Below, piece by piece: positions 36,511-44,384 of a DNA stretch of 64,000 nucleotides. Where the stretch lies: the NCBI GenBank assembly GCA_015059715.1, contig SUZV01000008.1:50209-114208 (forward strand), read 5' to 3'. The stretch is from Rikenellaceae bacterium. GTDB taxonomy: Bacteria > Bacteroidota > Bacteroidia > Bacteroidales > Rikenellaceae. Both the position numbers and the translations under genes were made by a program. Below the pieces are notes generated by a model. It did not search any database and was not told where the DNA came from. It was given only the letters and a program-made list of their open reading frames with translations. Position 1 is the first letter of the stretch, and each line of letters starts with the position of its first letter.

Positions 36511-38505
36511 CTATGCCCAAGCATCGTAGCGACTATCGTCCTCCTCCCACTCGCGACTTACCTGACCATTGGTAAGCTGCTCTAAGGCCTCGAATACAGA
36601 TTCCGCCTCCTCCTCGCTCGCGAAAGGAGTGTAGTTATTCTCGTCGTCTATAAGGGCAAGGGCTACCGTGCCTTGAACATCGCCAAATGTGTCGAGAAGT
36701 GTAGCCGCAGGGTTTAACTCAAGGGACTTCTCATCGCCATACATGTCGTAGAAGAGCGTCAGGCGGCCACATAGCTGGCACTCCTCCGCAATCTTATACA
36801 GTGTCTCGGCGTATATCGTCATTCCAACCTTTTCGGCATCTATAAGCTCTGCTATCTGCTGCGTAAGGCTACGCCTGTCGCTCGGATCGATATCTACAAA
36901 GTCTACAGTGCCCGAGGGGTGTATCAAGAGTATCATAGCATCGTCATCGCTAAAACTATCCTCCTTTGTGCTACTCTTGGCCCTCTCCTTTGGCTCTTTG
37001 CTACTGCTATTTAGCCACTTGGGTATCCACACCGACTCTATCTCGTCGCCATAGCCCATCTGGGCATACTGCTCCTGATTCTCTATGACCGTTTCGAGTG
37101 CCCCCTCTGCGCCATAGCGTAGTGCGCGGAGGTTTAGCATCAATATATCGTGCTCGGTAATCTGTAGCTCGCGGAGCGTTGTGCCGCTACATTTACCATC
37201 GCGCAAAATGTTTGTGGCCAACATCATAGAGTTTGCATCGCGCAGTTTGACACCATCAAGGGCATACTTTAAGGCTTGTGGCACATCCTTCAAGAAGTCT
37301 AAATGGCCGTAGTAGTACATGTGGCCTATAAGGTATGTGCAGTAGCCATCGTTTAGTGCTGCGCCCCTTTTGAGTAGCTCCCTCATCTGTCGAGATGTCG
37401 AAGCTCGCTCGCTATTGTGCAGGTCATACCACACACTCTCCTTTTCGATGCCTAAGACCATGCAATCCGAGGAGTTACGCCTTATACCCTCCTTCATAAT
37501 GACCCTGTAGTACTCCTCGTTGCCCATCTTAAGGTGTATCATCGCCAACTCGTACATCGGCCTTATATAACCCTCTATTATGCACCTCTCGAAGAGCTCT
37601 GCTGCCTCGTCGTAACGCTCCAGCTCGCTATAGTGCCACCCCAACTGCTCAAGCCATAGTACCGAAGGGGCCTCTCTACGGACCTCATTCTCGGCCTCGG
37701 CAAGGGCCGCCTCGCTATCCTTGGCTATCCCCTTTATGCCATGAAACTGATAGTAGTTATGCTGTAGCTTTGCATACTGGCTACCACGCTCCAAGGCCTC
37801 GTAGCATAGCTGTTGCGAGAGGGCATAGTTTAGGATATACGTCTGGCTCCGAGGGTTGTATACGTCGCCCCTGTAGTATAGCTCCGAGAGCATCATAATA
37901 GCATCGGCCACGCCATGTTCGGCAGCATACTTAAAGCACTCGGTCGCCTCTATAAGCGAGGAGTCGCCATATTGGGTGCTGTAGAGCCACTTGCCATATC
38001 CGTAGCGAGCGTATGGGTCGTCGCTCCTGCTGAGCTTCTCGACCATCGCAGGCGATAGCAATCTTACCGATCTGCTGTCGTAGAAGTGGCTTAGGAACGC
38101 CTCGTCTTGTGTAATCTCGAAGTCATCGACATAGGTGGCATACCCATCCGCCTTGGTGTAGCTCTCTATCATCGCGTCATCGCGCCACCACCCCGAGTAC
38201 TCACACCACCACTTGTCGATATACTTGGTATAGGAGCCTGGCTCGTGGCGTGGCTGTATGAGTCTACCTGCAGAGTCGTACTCGCCCTCCATATACCACT
38301 GCCACTCCTCCTGAGGATTCTCGATAGTGCCTTTGCAGAAGTATGCGCCAAAGCCATGACGCTTGCCTGCAAGGAACATACCCTCATACTTATACTCATG
38401 CCTCTTCTTCCTGTAGTATGCAACACCATAGCCATTGGGCCTGCCCTCTTTATCCTTTGGGCCAGTATAGCTTGTAATCTCTAATATTGTATCCTTAGCC
38501 GACAT
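36511..38505 (-). CDS. MORN- and Sel1/TPR-repeat protein
   Basis: 664 residues without a signal peptide. Residues ~15-60 have MORN-like strands (GRPNGYGVAYYRKKRHEYKYEG, then GKRHGFGAYF). Several Sel1-type helix pairs follow (ARYGYGKWLYSTQYGDSSLIEATECFKYAAEHGVADAIMML; YDEAAELFERCIIEG; LKDVPQALKYALDGVKLRDANSM, shown only as landmarks). The last ~150 residues are acidic and of unknown fold. Such proteins scaffold other proteins; no enzymatic motif is seen. It is flanked by gaps on both sides and looks monocistronic. Confidence 0.8.
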   Translation of the reverse strand: MSAKDTILEITSYTGPKDKEGRPNGYGVAYYRKKRHEYKYEGMFLAGKRHGFGAYFCKGTIENPQEEWQWYMEGEYDSAGRLIQPRHEPGSYTKYIDKWWCEYSGWWRDDAMIESYTKADGYATYVDDFEITQDEAFLSHFYDSRSVRLLSPAMVEKLSRSDDPYARYGYGKWLYSTQYGDSSLIEATECFKYAAEHGVADAIMMLSELYYRGDVYNPRSQTYILNYALSQQLCYEALERGSQYAKLQHNYYQFHGIKGIAKDSEAALAEAENEVRREAPSVLWLEQLGWHYSELERYDEAAELFERCIIEGYIRPMYELAMIHLKMGNEEYYRVIMKEGIRRNSSDCMVLGIEKESVWYDLHNSERASTSRQMRELLKRGAALNDGYCTYLIGHMYYYGHLDFLKDVPQALKYALDGVKLRDANSMMLATNILRDGKCSGTTLRELQITEHDILMLNLRALRYGAEGALETVIENQEQYAQMGYGDEIESVWIPKWLNSSSKEPKERAKSSTKEDSFSDDDAMILLIHPSGTVDFVDIDPSDRRSLTQQIAELIDAEKVGMTIYAETLYKIAEECQLCGRLTLFYDMYGDEKSLELNPAATLLDTFGDVQGTVALALIDDENNYTPFASEEEAESVFEALEQLTNGQVSREWEEDDSRYDAWA

Positions 38506-38686
38506 ATCATCTGAAATTAGTAGTTAAAACAAACCCATTACAAAGCGTTACATACACTAACCGTGGTGATGCCTATAGGCTCAATGCAATCCTGTGGAAA
38601 TTATCCACCCTCAATGCCTTCTCACTTATACGCAAACTCTATGACCACCTCTTCGAAACACTATCCTGTCTGCAAACGCTCTTTGC

Positions 38687-39400
38687 TTAGATAATGTCGA
38701 AGGCTATCTTCATCATGTTGGTAAACGATGTCTGACGCTCCTCGGCTGAGCAGGCTGTGCCGTGTACCAACGAGTCCGATATGGTGCATATACATAGCGC
38801 GCTCTTACCGGCACGTGCAGCATTCATATAGAGTGCCGTAGCCTCCATCTCCACAGCCAGCACGCCCATCTTCTGCCACTGCTTCCATCCCTCGGCATCG
38901 TCGCCATAGAATACGTCGCTGGCGAGGATATTACCTACGCGGTAGTCGATGCCAAGCTCTTCGGCCTTGGCAGCTGCCGAGCGCAGAAGCTCAAAGTCGG
39001 CAATAGGGGCAAACGTGCCTGGAAGGTTAAACTGCGAGCCATAGTTCGAGTCGGTACACGAACCCATGCCAAAGACCACATCACCGAGCTTAAGCGTCGG
39101 GTCGTAGGCTCCTGCCGAGCCACAACGTATGATGCGCTCTACATCGTAGAAGTTGAACAACTCGTAGGTGTAGATGCCTATCGAGGGTATGCCCATGCCG
39201 TGGCCCTGAACCGATACGCGCTTGCCCTTATATGTGCCTGTAAAGCCGAGCATACCGCGCACATTGTTATACTGCACGGGGTTCTCTAAGAAGTTCTCGG
39301 CCATAAACTTAGCACGTAGTGGGTCGCCTGCCATAATCACTCTATCGGCAATCTCGCCATATTGCGCCCCGATGTGAGGCGTAGGAGTCTTTCCTGCCAT
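38687..39400 (-). CDS. deoD: Purine-nucleoside phosphorylase, DeoD type
   Basis: 237 residues, standard for the hexameric class. It phosphorolyses purine nucleosides for salvage. Motifs: [25 protein letters not shown] at the start, [26 protein letters not shown], and [13 protein letters not shown] with the conserved Glu pair; a late SD pair (TISDSLVHG) contains the catalytic Asp. Confidence 0.97.
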   Translation of the reverse strand: MAGKTPTPHIGAQYGEIADRVIMAGDPLRAKFMAENFLENPVQYNNVRGMLGFTGTYKGKRVSVQGHGMGIPSIGIYTYELFNFYDVERIIRCGSAGAYDPTLKLGDVVFGMGSCTDSNYGSQFNLPGTFAPIADFELLRSAAAKAEELGIDYRVGNILASDVFYGDDAEGWKQWQKMGVLAVEMEATALYMNAARAGKSALCICTISDSLVHGTACSAEERQTSFTNMMKIAFDII

Positions 39401-39803
39401 AACACTATTAATTTTAAAGTTTAGGGATATCCTACAGATTATTACAACGCCTTCGCTGTGTAAATCCTACTTCGGTAGCTTGTGGGCCTCTCTTGGCATC
39501 GTTATCGCACTCACTATCAAAATAATCTTTACAACCTGCGCCCCCTAATCTGTAGAATCTCCATTTTACAATACTAATAATCTTTCGCTAAAACCCCGTC
39601 ATGCAAAAATGCTACCTTGGCGAGGTTCTTTCTATCCCCCAAAGATAAAGAAAATATATGTTTTGACAAAATTTGTGAGATAAAAAGTTGTTTTTAGCGT
39701 AAAAAATGGGTGGGCGATTTTGTAGTTATGGTAAAAATATGTACCTTCGTATGATAAAACAACCGAAACTAACAAATGTCTATCTAATACCTATCAAATT
39801 ACT
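39401..39803. other. Intergenic region with inverted repeat
   Basis: No gene seen. CTACAGATTA (39432-39441) and its complement TAATCTGTAG (39546-39555) bracket about 100 bp, resembling the other snap-back repeats in this window. TACCTTCG at 39742-39749 is one base off TAnnTTTG and could be the -7 box of the next gene. Confidence 0.5.
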
Positions 39804-41108
39804 ATGAATTGCACCTTTACCGCTGAGGAGCGTAGAGATATAATCGCTCTGATGAATCGAGAGATTGTACCTGCCATAGGTTGTACCGAGCCTATCGCAG
39901 TAGCACTATGTGTAGCCAAGGCTACCGAGACCTTGGGTTGTCGACCAGAACGCATCGAGGCACGCCTGAGTGCTAATGTCCTTAAGAATGCTATGGGTGT
40001 GGGTATCCCTGGTACAGGTATGACCGGACTGCCTATAGCCATGGCCCTCGGAGCTATCGTGGGCCGCTCGGAGTATGAACTTGAGGTGCTCAAGGATGCT
40101 ACGCCAGAATCTGTAGCCGAGGGTAAGAAGATGATTGAGCAGAAGGCCATAGATGTAGACCTTAAATACAACATCACCGAGAAGCTATATATCGAGGTCG
40201 AGGTATTTGCTGGTGGCGCAAGTGCTATGGCTATCATCGCAGGTGGCCATACACGCTTTACCCACGTGTCGCGCTGTGGCGAGGTTATCTTCAGTGCCGA
40301 CGCTCCACAGGATGGCGACACTGCTCCCGCCCCAGAGGTCCGCGACCCGGAGCTTAACCTGCGCCGTGTGTGGGACTTTGCAATGACCGCACCCCTCGAA
40401 GAGATAGAGTTTATCCTTGAGGCCAAGCGTCTAAACATGGGTGCTGCCGTAGCCTCGCTCAAGGGCGACTATGGCCACGCTATAGGCAAACTCTTCCGCG
40501 CAGAGTCCGAGCGTAACATTATGGGCGATACTCTCCACTGCCAGATTGTGGGTATGACCACCGCAGCGTGTGATGCTCGTATGGCTGGAGCCATGATTCC
40601 TGTGATGAGTAACTCGGGAAGTGGTAACCAGGGCCTTACCTCTACCGTGCCTGTTGTAGTCTATGCCGAGCAGACGGGTGCTTCACACGAGCAGATGGTG
40701 CGCTCGTTAGTCCTCAGCAACCTCACCGTCATATATATCAAGCAGAGCCTCGGTCGCCTCTCGGCCCTATGTGGTTGCGTCGTTGCCGCCACAGGTTCGT
40801 CATGTGGTATCACCTACCTTATGGGCGGTGGCTACAGCGAGGTAACCTATGCCGTAAAGAATATGATTGCCAACCTCGCAGGTATGATATGTGATGGTGC
40901 TAAGCCTTCGTGTGCTATGAAGTGCGCATCTGGCGTATCTACTGCCGTAGTATCTGCCCTTATGGCTATGAACAACCGCTACGTCAAGTCTGTTGAGGGT
41001 ATCATCGATGACGATGTAGATAAGTCTATCCGCAACCTCACCGACATAGGTCGTGATGCGATGACGCATACTGATGCGATGATACTTCGGATTATGACCT
41101 CCAAATAA
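39804..41108 (+). CDS. L-cysteine desulfidase family protein (UPF0597/YhaM)
   Basis: 434 residues. The family degrades L-cysteine to pyruvate, sulfide and ammonia through an oxygen-sensitive Fe-S cluster. Conserved features: VPAIGCTEPIAVAL near residue 25 (first Cys), VLKNAMGVGIPGTG, SNSGSGNQGLTST, and the Cys-rich late part (LCGCVVAATGSSCGITYLMGG and AKPSCAMKCASG). It stands alone, with repeats immediately after its stop. Confidence 0.93.
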   Translation: MNCTFTAEERRDIIALMNREIVPAIGCTEPIAVALCVAKATETLGCRPERIEARLSANVLKNAMGVGIPGTGMTGLPIAMALGAIVGRSEYELEVLKDATPESVAEGKKMIEQKAIDVDLKYNITEKLYIEVEVFAGGASAMAIIAGGHTRFTHVSRCGEVIFSADAPQDGDTAPAPEVRDPELNLRRVWDFAMTAPLEEIEFILEAKRLNMGAAVASLKGDYGHAIGKLFRAESERNIMGDTLHCQIVGMTTAACDARMAGAMIPVMSNSGSGNQGLTSTVPVVVYAEQTGASHEQMVRSLVLSNLTVIYIKQSLGRLSALCGCVVAATGSSCGITYLMGGGYSEVTYAVKNMIANLAGMICDGAKPSCAMKCASGVSTAVVSALMAMNNRYVKSVEGIIDDDVDKSIRNLTDIGRDAMTHTDAMILRIMTSK

Positions 41109-41517
41109 TTTCTTGTGATAATGGCGCATCTTTGAAGCTTTGCTTGTCTGAAAAATGCTCACATACGTCAGGTATGCTCCGCTTTTTCAGCCTACGACAA
41201 ATCTCCAAATCTGCACCATTCTGACAAGAAATCAGGGTCTTTCTTGTGATAATAGCGCATCTGCGGCATCTGGCTTGAGTGCAAAATGCTCATTTACCTT
41301 AAGTAAACTCCGCTTTTGCCCTCTGCGACCAGCTACCACATCTGCACCATTCTGCCAAGAAATTGGGCCTTTCTTGTGATAATAGCGCATCTTTGAAGCT
41401 TTGCTTGTCTGAAAAATGCTCACATACGTCAGGTATGCTCCGCTTTTTCAGCCTGCGACAAATCTCCAAATCTGCACCATTCTGACAAGAAATGTGCTCT
41501 TATTCTGACAAGAAATT
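41109..41517. repeat. Three tandem ~124-bp snap-back repeats plus fragment
   Basis: Copies at 41109-41232, 41240-41363 and 41370-41493, followed by a partial end (41494-41517) and a partial start near 41524. Each begins TTTCTTGTGATAAT.GCGCAT and ends ATCTGCACCATTCTG.CAAGAAA, its approximate reverse complement. Copies 1 and 3 are almost identical; copy 2 has a different middle. The apex contains ACATAC/GTATG or TTTAC/GTAAA hairpins followed by CTCCGCTTTT. Confidence 0.85.
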
Positions 41518-41589
41518 AGTTTTTTTCTTGCGATAATGGCACATCAATTGCTCTCTGGAGTTTGGCCTTGCGGCCACTGCTTCGCAGTA

Positions 41590-42023
41590 TGGGTAGTGCG
41601 CAGGCCTTTCGCCTGCTAAAGGGTAGTTCGCAAGCAGAGCTTGCTAAGGAGTAGTGCGCAAGCAGAGCTTGCTAAAGGGTAGTTCGCTCGCTTGCAGCGA
41701 GCTAAGGGGTAGTTGAAGGGTTTTCGTTGTTGTGTTTTGTTGTGATACTCGACCTTTTAATGTCTTATGGTCTTAAAGTCTTAATGTCCTAAAAAATAAA
41801 GACAATAAGATGATAAGACAATAAGACGATAAGACAATAAGACGGTTGCGGACAACCATTTTAACCTTTTGTTCCCCTTTAGCAGCGTTAGCTGCGAGCT
41901 ACCCCTTAGCAAGCTTTAGCTTGCGCACTACCCTTACAGCTTTAGCTGTCACCGCAAGGTGAAGACCGCTTTAGCTGTCACCGCAAGGTGAAGACCGCTT
42001 TAGCTGTCACCAAAGGTGAAACC
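41590..42023. repeat. Dispersed palindromic intergenic repeat, copy B, with 29-bp tandem units
   Basis: Same order as copies A and C: GGGTAGT-separated small hairpins, GGGTTTTCGTTGTTGTG, 8-nt periodic arms (about 41757-41791 and 41798-41845, here with five nearly perfect ATAAGACN units), then mirror-image hairpins with ACTACCC spacing. At its right end a 29-bp unit beginning GCTTTAGCTGTCACC is repeated at 41939, 41968 and, shortened, 41997. The adjoining aldehyde dehydrogenase starts 27 bp later. Confidence 0.85.
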
Positions 42024-42050
42024 AACGAGCAACCAACAATTTAAAATACT

Positions 42051-43427
42051 ATGCAAAACACCTCTACAGAGCGCATCAAGAGTTTGGTATCGGCGCAACG
42101 AAGATACTTTCGTAGCCACGTAACACTCGACATAGAGTATCGTCTATCGATGCTCGACAAGCTACGCTGTGCCGTAGAGCGTTTTGAGCAGGAGCTGCTC
42201 GATGCCCTGCGTATAGACCTACATAAGTCGCCAGAGGAGGCCTACCTTACGGAGCTAAGCATTATATATGCCGAGATAGATAACTTCAAGCGTCATCTGC
42301 GTCGCTGGGCAGCCCCCTCGAAACGTACTACGCCACTAAAGCTAAGGCCATCGCGTAGTGTAATACTTACTGAGCCGTTGGGCTGTACACTTATCATATC
42401 CCCCTGGAACTACCCAGTACAGCTGCTGCTCAACCCCCTTATCGGAGCGATAGCAGCAGGGTGTACCGCACTGCTTAAGCCCTCGCCCTACACGCCCCAC
42501 GTGGCCGAGGTGTTGGAGAGAGTGATTTATGAGAACTTTGATGAGGAGTATATCGCTGTGGTGCAGGGTAATAGGGAGGTAAACACACAGCTGCTCAGTG
42601 AGCGTTACGACGTAATCTTCTTCACTGGCTCACCAGCCTTAGGGCGTGTAGTGATGCGTGCTGCGGCAGAGAATCTCACGCCCGTAATCTTGGAACTTGG
42701 CGGCAAGAGCCCTGTGGTTATAGATAGCAGTGCCGATATTGAGGTGGCGGCAAAGCGCATAGCGTGGGGCAAGACGCTCAATGCAGGACAGACGTGCATA
42801 GCTCCAGACTATATACTTATCCATCGCGACGTTAAGGCTCGCTTTGTGGAGGCCTTTGCACGCGCTGTGCGCGAGCTTCATGGCGACGATGCTAAGCTTA
42901 GTAAGCACTATGTGCGCATGGTGTCGGATACGGCCTTTGTGCGCGTGGCAGCCTACATTGCCGATGGTGATGTGCTTTATGGCGGTAGAACCGATGCGTC
43001 GGAGAGGTATATCGAGCCTACGCTGCTCGATAATGTCAAGGTCGATAGTGCGGTTATGCGTGACGAGATATTTGGCCCTGTACTCCCTATGCTCACCATC
43101 GATAGCATTGCCGAGGCTGAGGATTTTATCCTTGAGCGAGAGAAACCCTTGGCTCTCTATGTATTTGCTCGCGAGGAGGTGGCGCGTGGACTCTTTGCCC
43201 GCACCTCGTCGGGTGGGGGATGTATCAACGATACCATTATGCACGTGGCCAATGAACATATGCCCTTTGGTGGTGTAGGAAACTCGGGTATGGGACGCTA
43301 CCATGGGCGCGACTCGCTATACGCCTTCTCGCATCGCCGTGCTGTGCTCACCACGCCCACGTGGATAGACCTCCCGTTTAGATATATGCCGTATAAGCTG
43401 TTTCGGTGGGTTAAAAAGCTGCTCTAA
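42051..43427 (+). CDS. NAD(P)-dependent aldehyde dehydrogenase
   Basis: 458 residues, matching the short class-3 type (ALDH3-like) that lacks an N-terminal extension. Rossmann region and motifs: ISPWNYPVQLLLNPL, AAGCTALLKPSPYTP, FFTGSPALGRVVM, catalytic Glu in LELGGKSPVV and catalytic Cys in NAGQTCIAPDY; EIFGPVLPML and GGVGNSGMGRYHG near the end. It oxidises an aldehyde to the acid; the natural substrate is unknown. It is convergent with the AraC regulator with only 19 bp between stops. Confidence 0.94.
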   Translation: MQNTSTERIKSLVSAQRRYFRSHVTLDIEYRLSMLDKLRCAVERFEQELLDALRIDLHKSPEEAYLTELSIIYAEIDNFKRHLRRWAAPSKRTTPLKLRPSRSVILTEPLGCTLIISPWNYPVQLLLNPLIGAIAAGCTALLKPSPYTPHVAEVLERVIYENFDEEYIAVVQGNREVNTQLLSERYDVIFFTGSPALGRVVMRAAAENLTPVILELGGKSPVVIDSSADIEVAAKRIAWGKTLNAGQTCIAPDYILIHRDVKARFVEAFARAVRELHGDDAKLSKHYVRMVSDTAFVRVAAYIADGDVLYGGRTDASERYIEPTLLDNVKVDSAVMRDEIFGPVLPMLTIDSIAEAEDFILEREKPLALYVFAREEVARGLFARTSSGGGCINDTIMHVANEHMPFGGVGNSGMGRYHGRDSLYAFSHRRAVLTTPTWIDLPFRYMPYKLFRWVKKLL

Positions 43428-43446
43428 GGCGTTGGTGCATAGGCGA

Positions 43447-44292
43447 CTATATGTGTCTTTTCGGGGTGCTACCCGTTTTGCGTTTAAAAAACTGAACAAA
43501 GGCTGAGGGGCTTGAGAAGTTGAGCCTCTCGGATATCTCTTGCACCGTAAGGTCCGTAGTGCGCAGCAGCATCTTGGCATCTATGAGCACTGCCTCGTGT
43601 ATCCAGTCGAGGATTGGTCTTCCTGTGATACGCTTGATGGCCGCAGCCAAATACTTGGGTGTCAGGCTTAGTGCCTCGGCATAATAGGCTACGGTGCGGT
43701 GCTTGCGGTAGTCGCGTGCTAAGAGTCGCAGGAAGCTATCCGAGAGATCTTCGGCCTTGATATTTTCGGCAGCATCGCGATGTAGATGGCTCTCGTACTC
43801 GGCAGCGACCTCCAAAACCATAGCGTAGAGCAGCGACTGTAGTATCTCCTGTTGGTAGAGCGACTCCTCGCGCGTCTCTTTATATATAAAGGTATAGTAG
43901 CTGCTAAGATCGGCATACTTCTCGGTGGTGATAGGTATCACCGAGACGAAGCGCGAGTAGTTGAGTATGTTTGTATCTATCGGAGAGGGCATAGCCAGAA
44001 GGTTATCCGCAGTTAGGGCTATGCTGTGGTAGGCATCGCGCGGTAGCTGGTGACAAAACTCGACGATATGTCGCTCGGGGAGAATTATCAAGTTGTGGCT
44101 ACTAAGCTCGTACCTCTTGTTATCTATAAGCACACTACCTTTGCCACGACAGATGATTATTATCAGGCCGTTGCTAACCATAATCTTATCTCCATAGCCA
44201 AAAATATCTAACCCGATAGCCACGCCATAGGGTTGCGCGGCCGTTATCGAGGCTATGTCCATTTCGTGGATATTTGTGGTAAAAGGCTCCAT
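43447..44292 (-). CDS. AraC-family transcriptional regulator
   Basis: 281 residues. The N-terminal ~165 residues form a cupin-like sensor (GYGDKIMVSNGLIIIICRGKG, LSSHNLIILPERHIVEF). The C-terminal ~100 residues are the two helix-turn-helix DNA-binding domain: YYAEALSLTPKYLAAAIKRITG and LTVQEISERLNFSSPSAFVQFFKR. Ligand unknown. It is divergent from the P-type ATPase with adjacent promoters, so that gene is a possible target. Confidence 0.95.
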   Translation of the reverse strand: MEPFTTNIHEMDIASITAAQPYGVAIGLDIFGYGDKIMVSNGLIIIICRGKGSVLIDNKRYELSSHNLIILPERHIVEFCHQLPRDAYHSIALTADNLLAMPSPIDTNILNYSRFVSVIPITTEKYADLSSYYTFIYKETREESLYQQEILQSLLYAMVLEVAAEYESHLHRDAAENIKAEDLSDSFLRLLARDYRKHRTVAYYAEALSLTPKYLAAAIKRITGRPILDWIHEAVLIDAKMLLRTTDLTVQEISERLNFSSPSAFVQFFKRKTGSTPKRHI

Positions 44293-44331
44293 AGGCGAAA
44301 AATTATAAATTTTTAATCCTACAAATATAAT

Positions 44332-44360
44332 AAATTTCTCATTCGGTAGGCGTATATTTG
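44332..44360. promoter_or_regulatory. Divergent promoters: AraC gene and P-type ATPase
   Basis: The minus-strand box TATATTTG (44339 to 44332) is 40 bp before the AraC start. The plus-strand box TATATTTG (44353-44360) is 25 bp before the ATPase ATG, which rules out the TTG start that overlaps it. Confidence 0.7.
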
Positions 44361-44384
44361 CACAAAATTATCATAGTACGTAAT

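Noticed and set aside
39794..40462. 222-codon minus-strand frame opposite the desulfidase gene
   Set aside because: Shadow frame, Ser/Ala/Thr-rich composition typical of antisense reading.
41757..41845. CRISPR array suggested by regular spacing
   Set aside because: The units are only 8 nt with no spacers and are mirrored into a palindrome; no cas genes are present.
42639..43304. 221-codon minus-strand frame opposite the aldehyde dehydrogenase
   Set aside because: Shadow of the dehydrogenase; no domain recognised.
44358..44384. TTG start for the P-type ATPase, 27 bp upstream
   Set aside because: It overlaps the -7 box at 44353-44360, so it would lie upstream of the transcript start.
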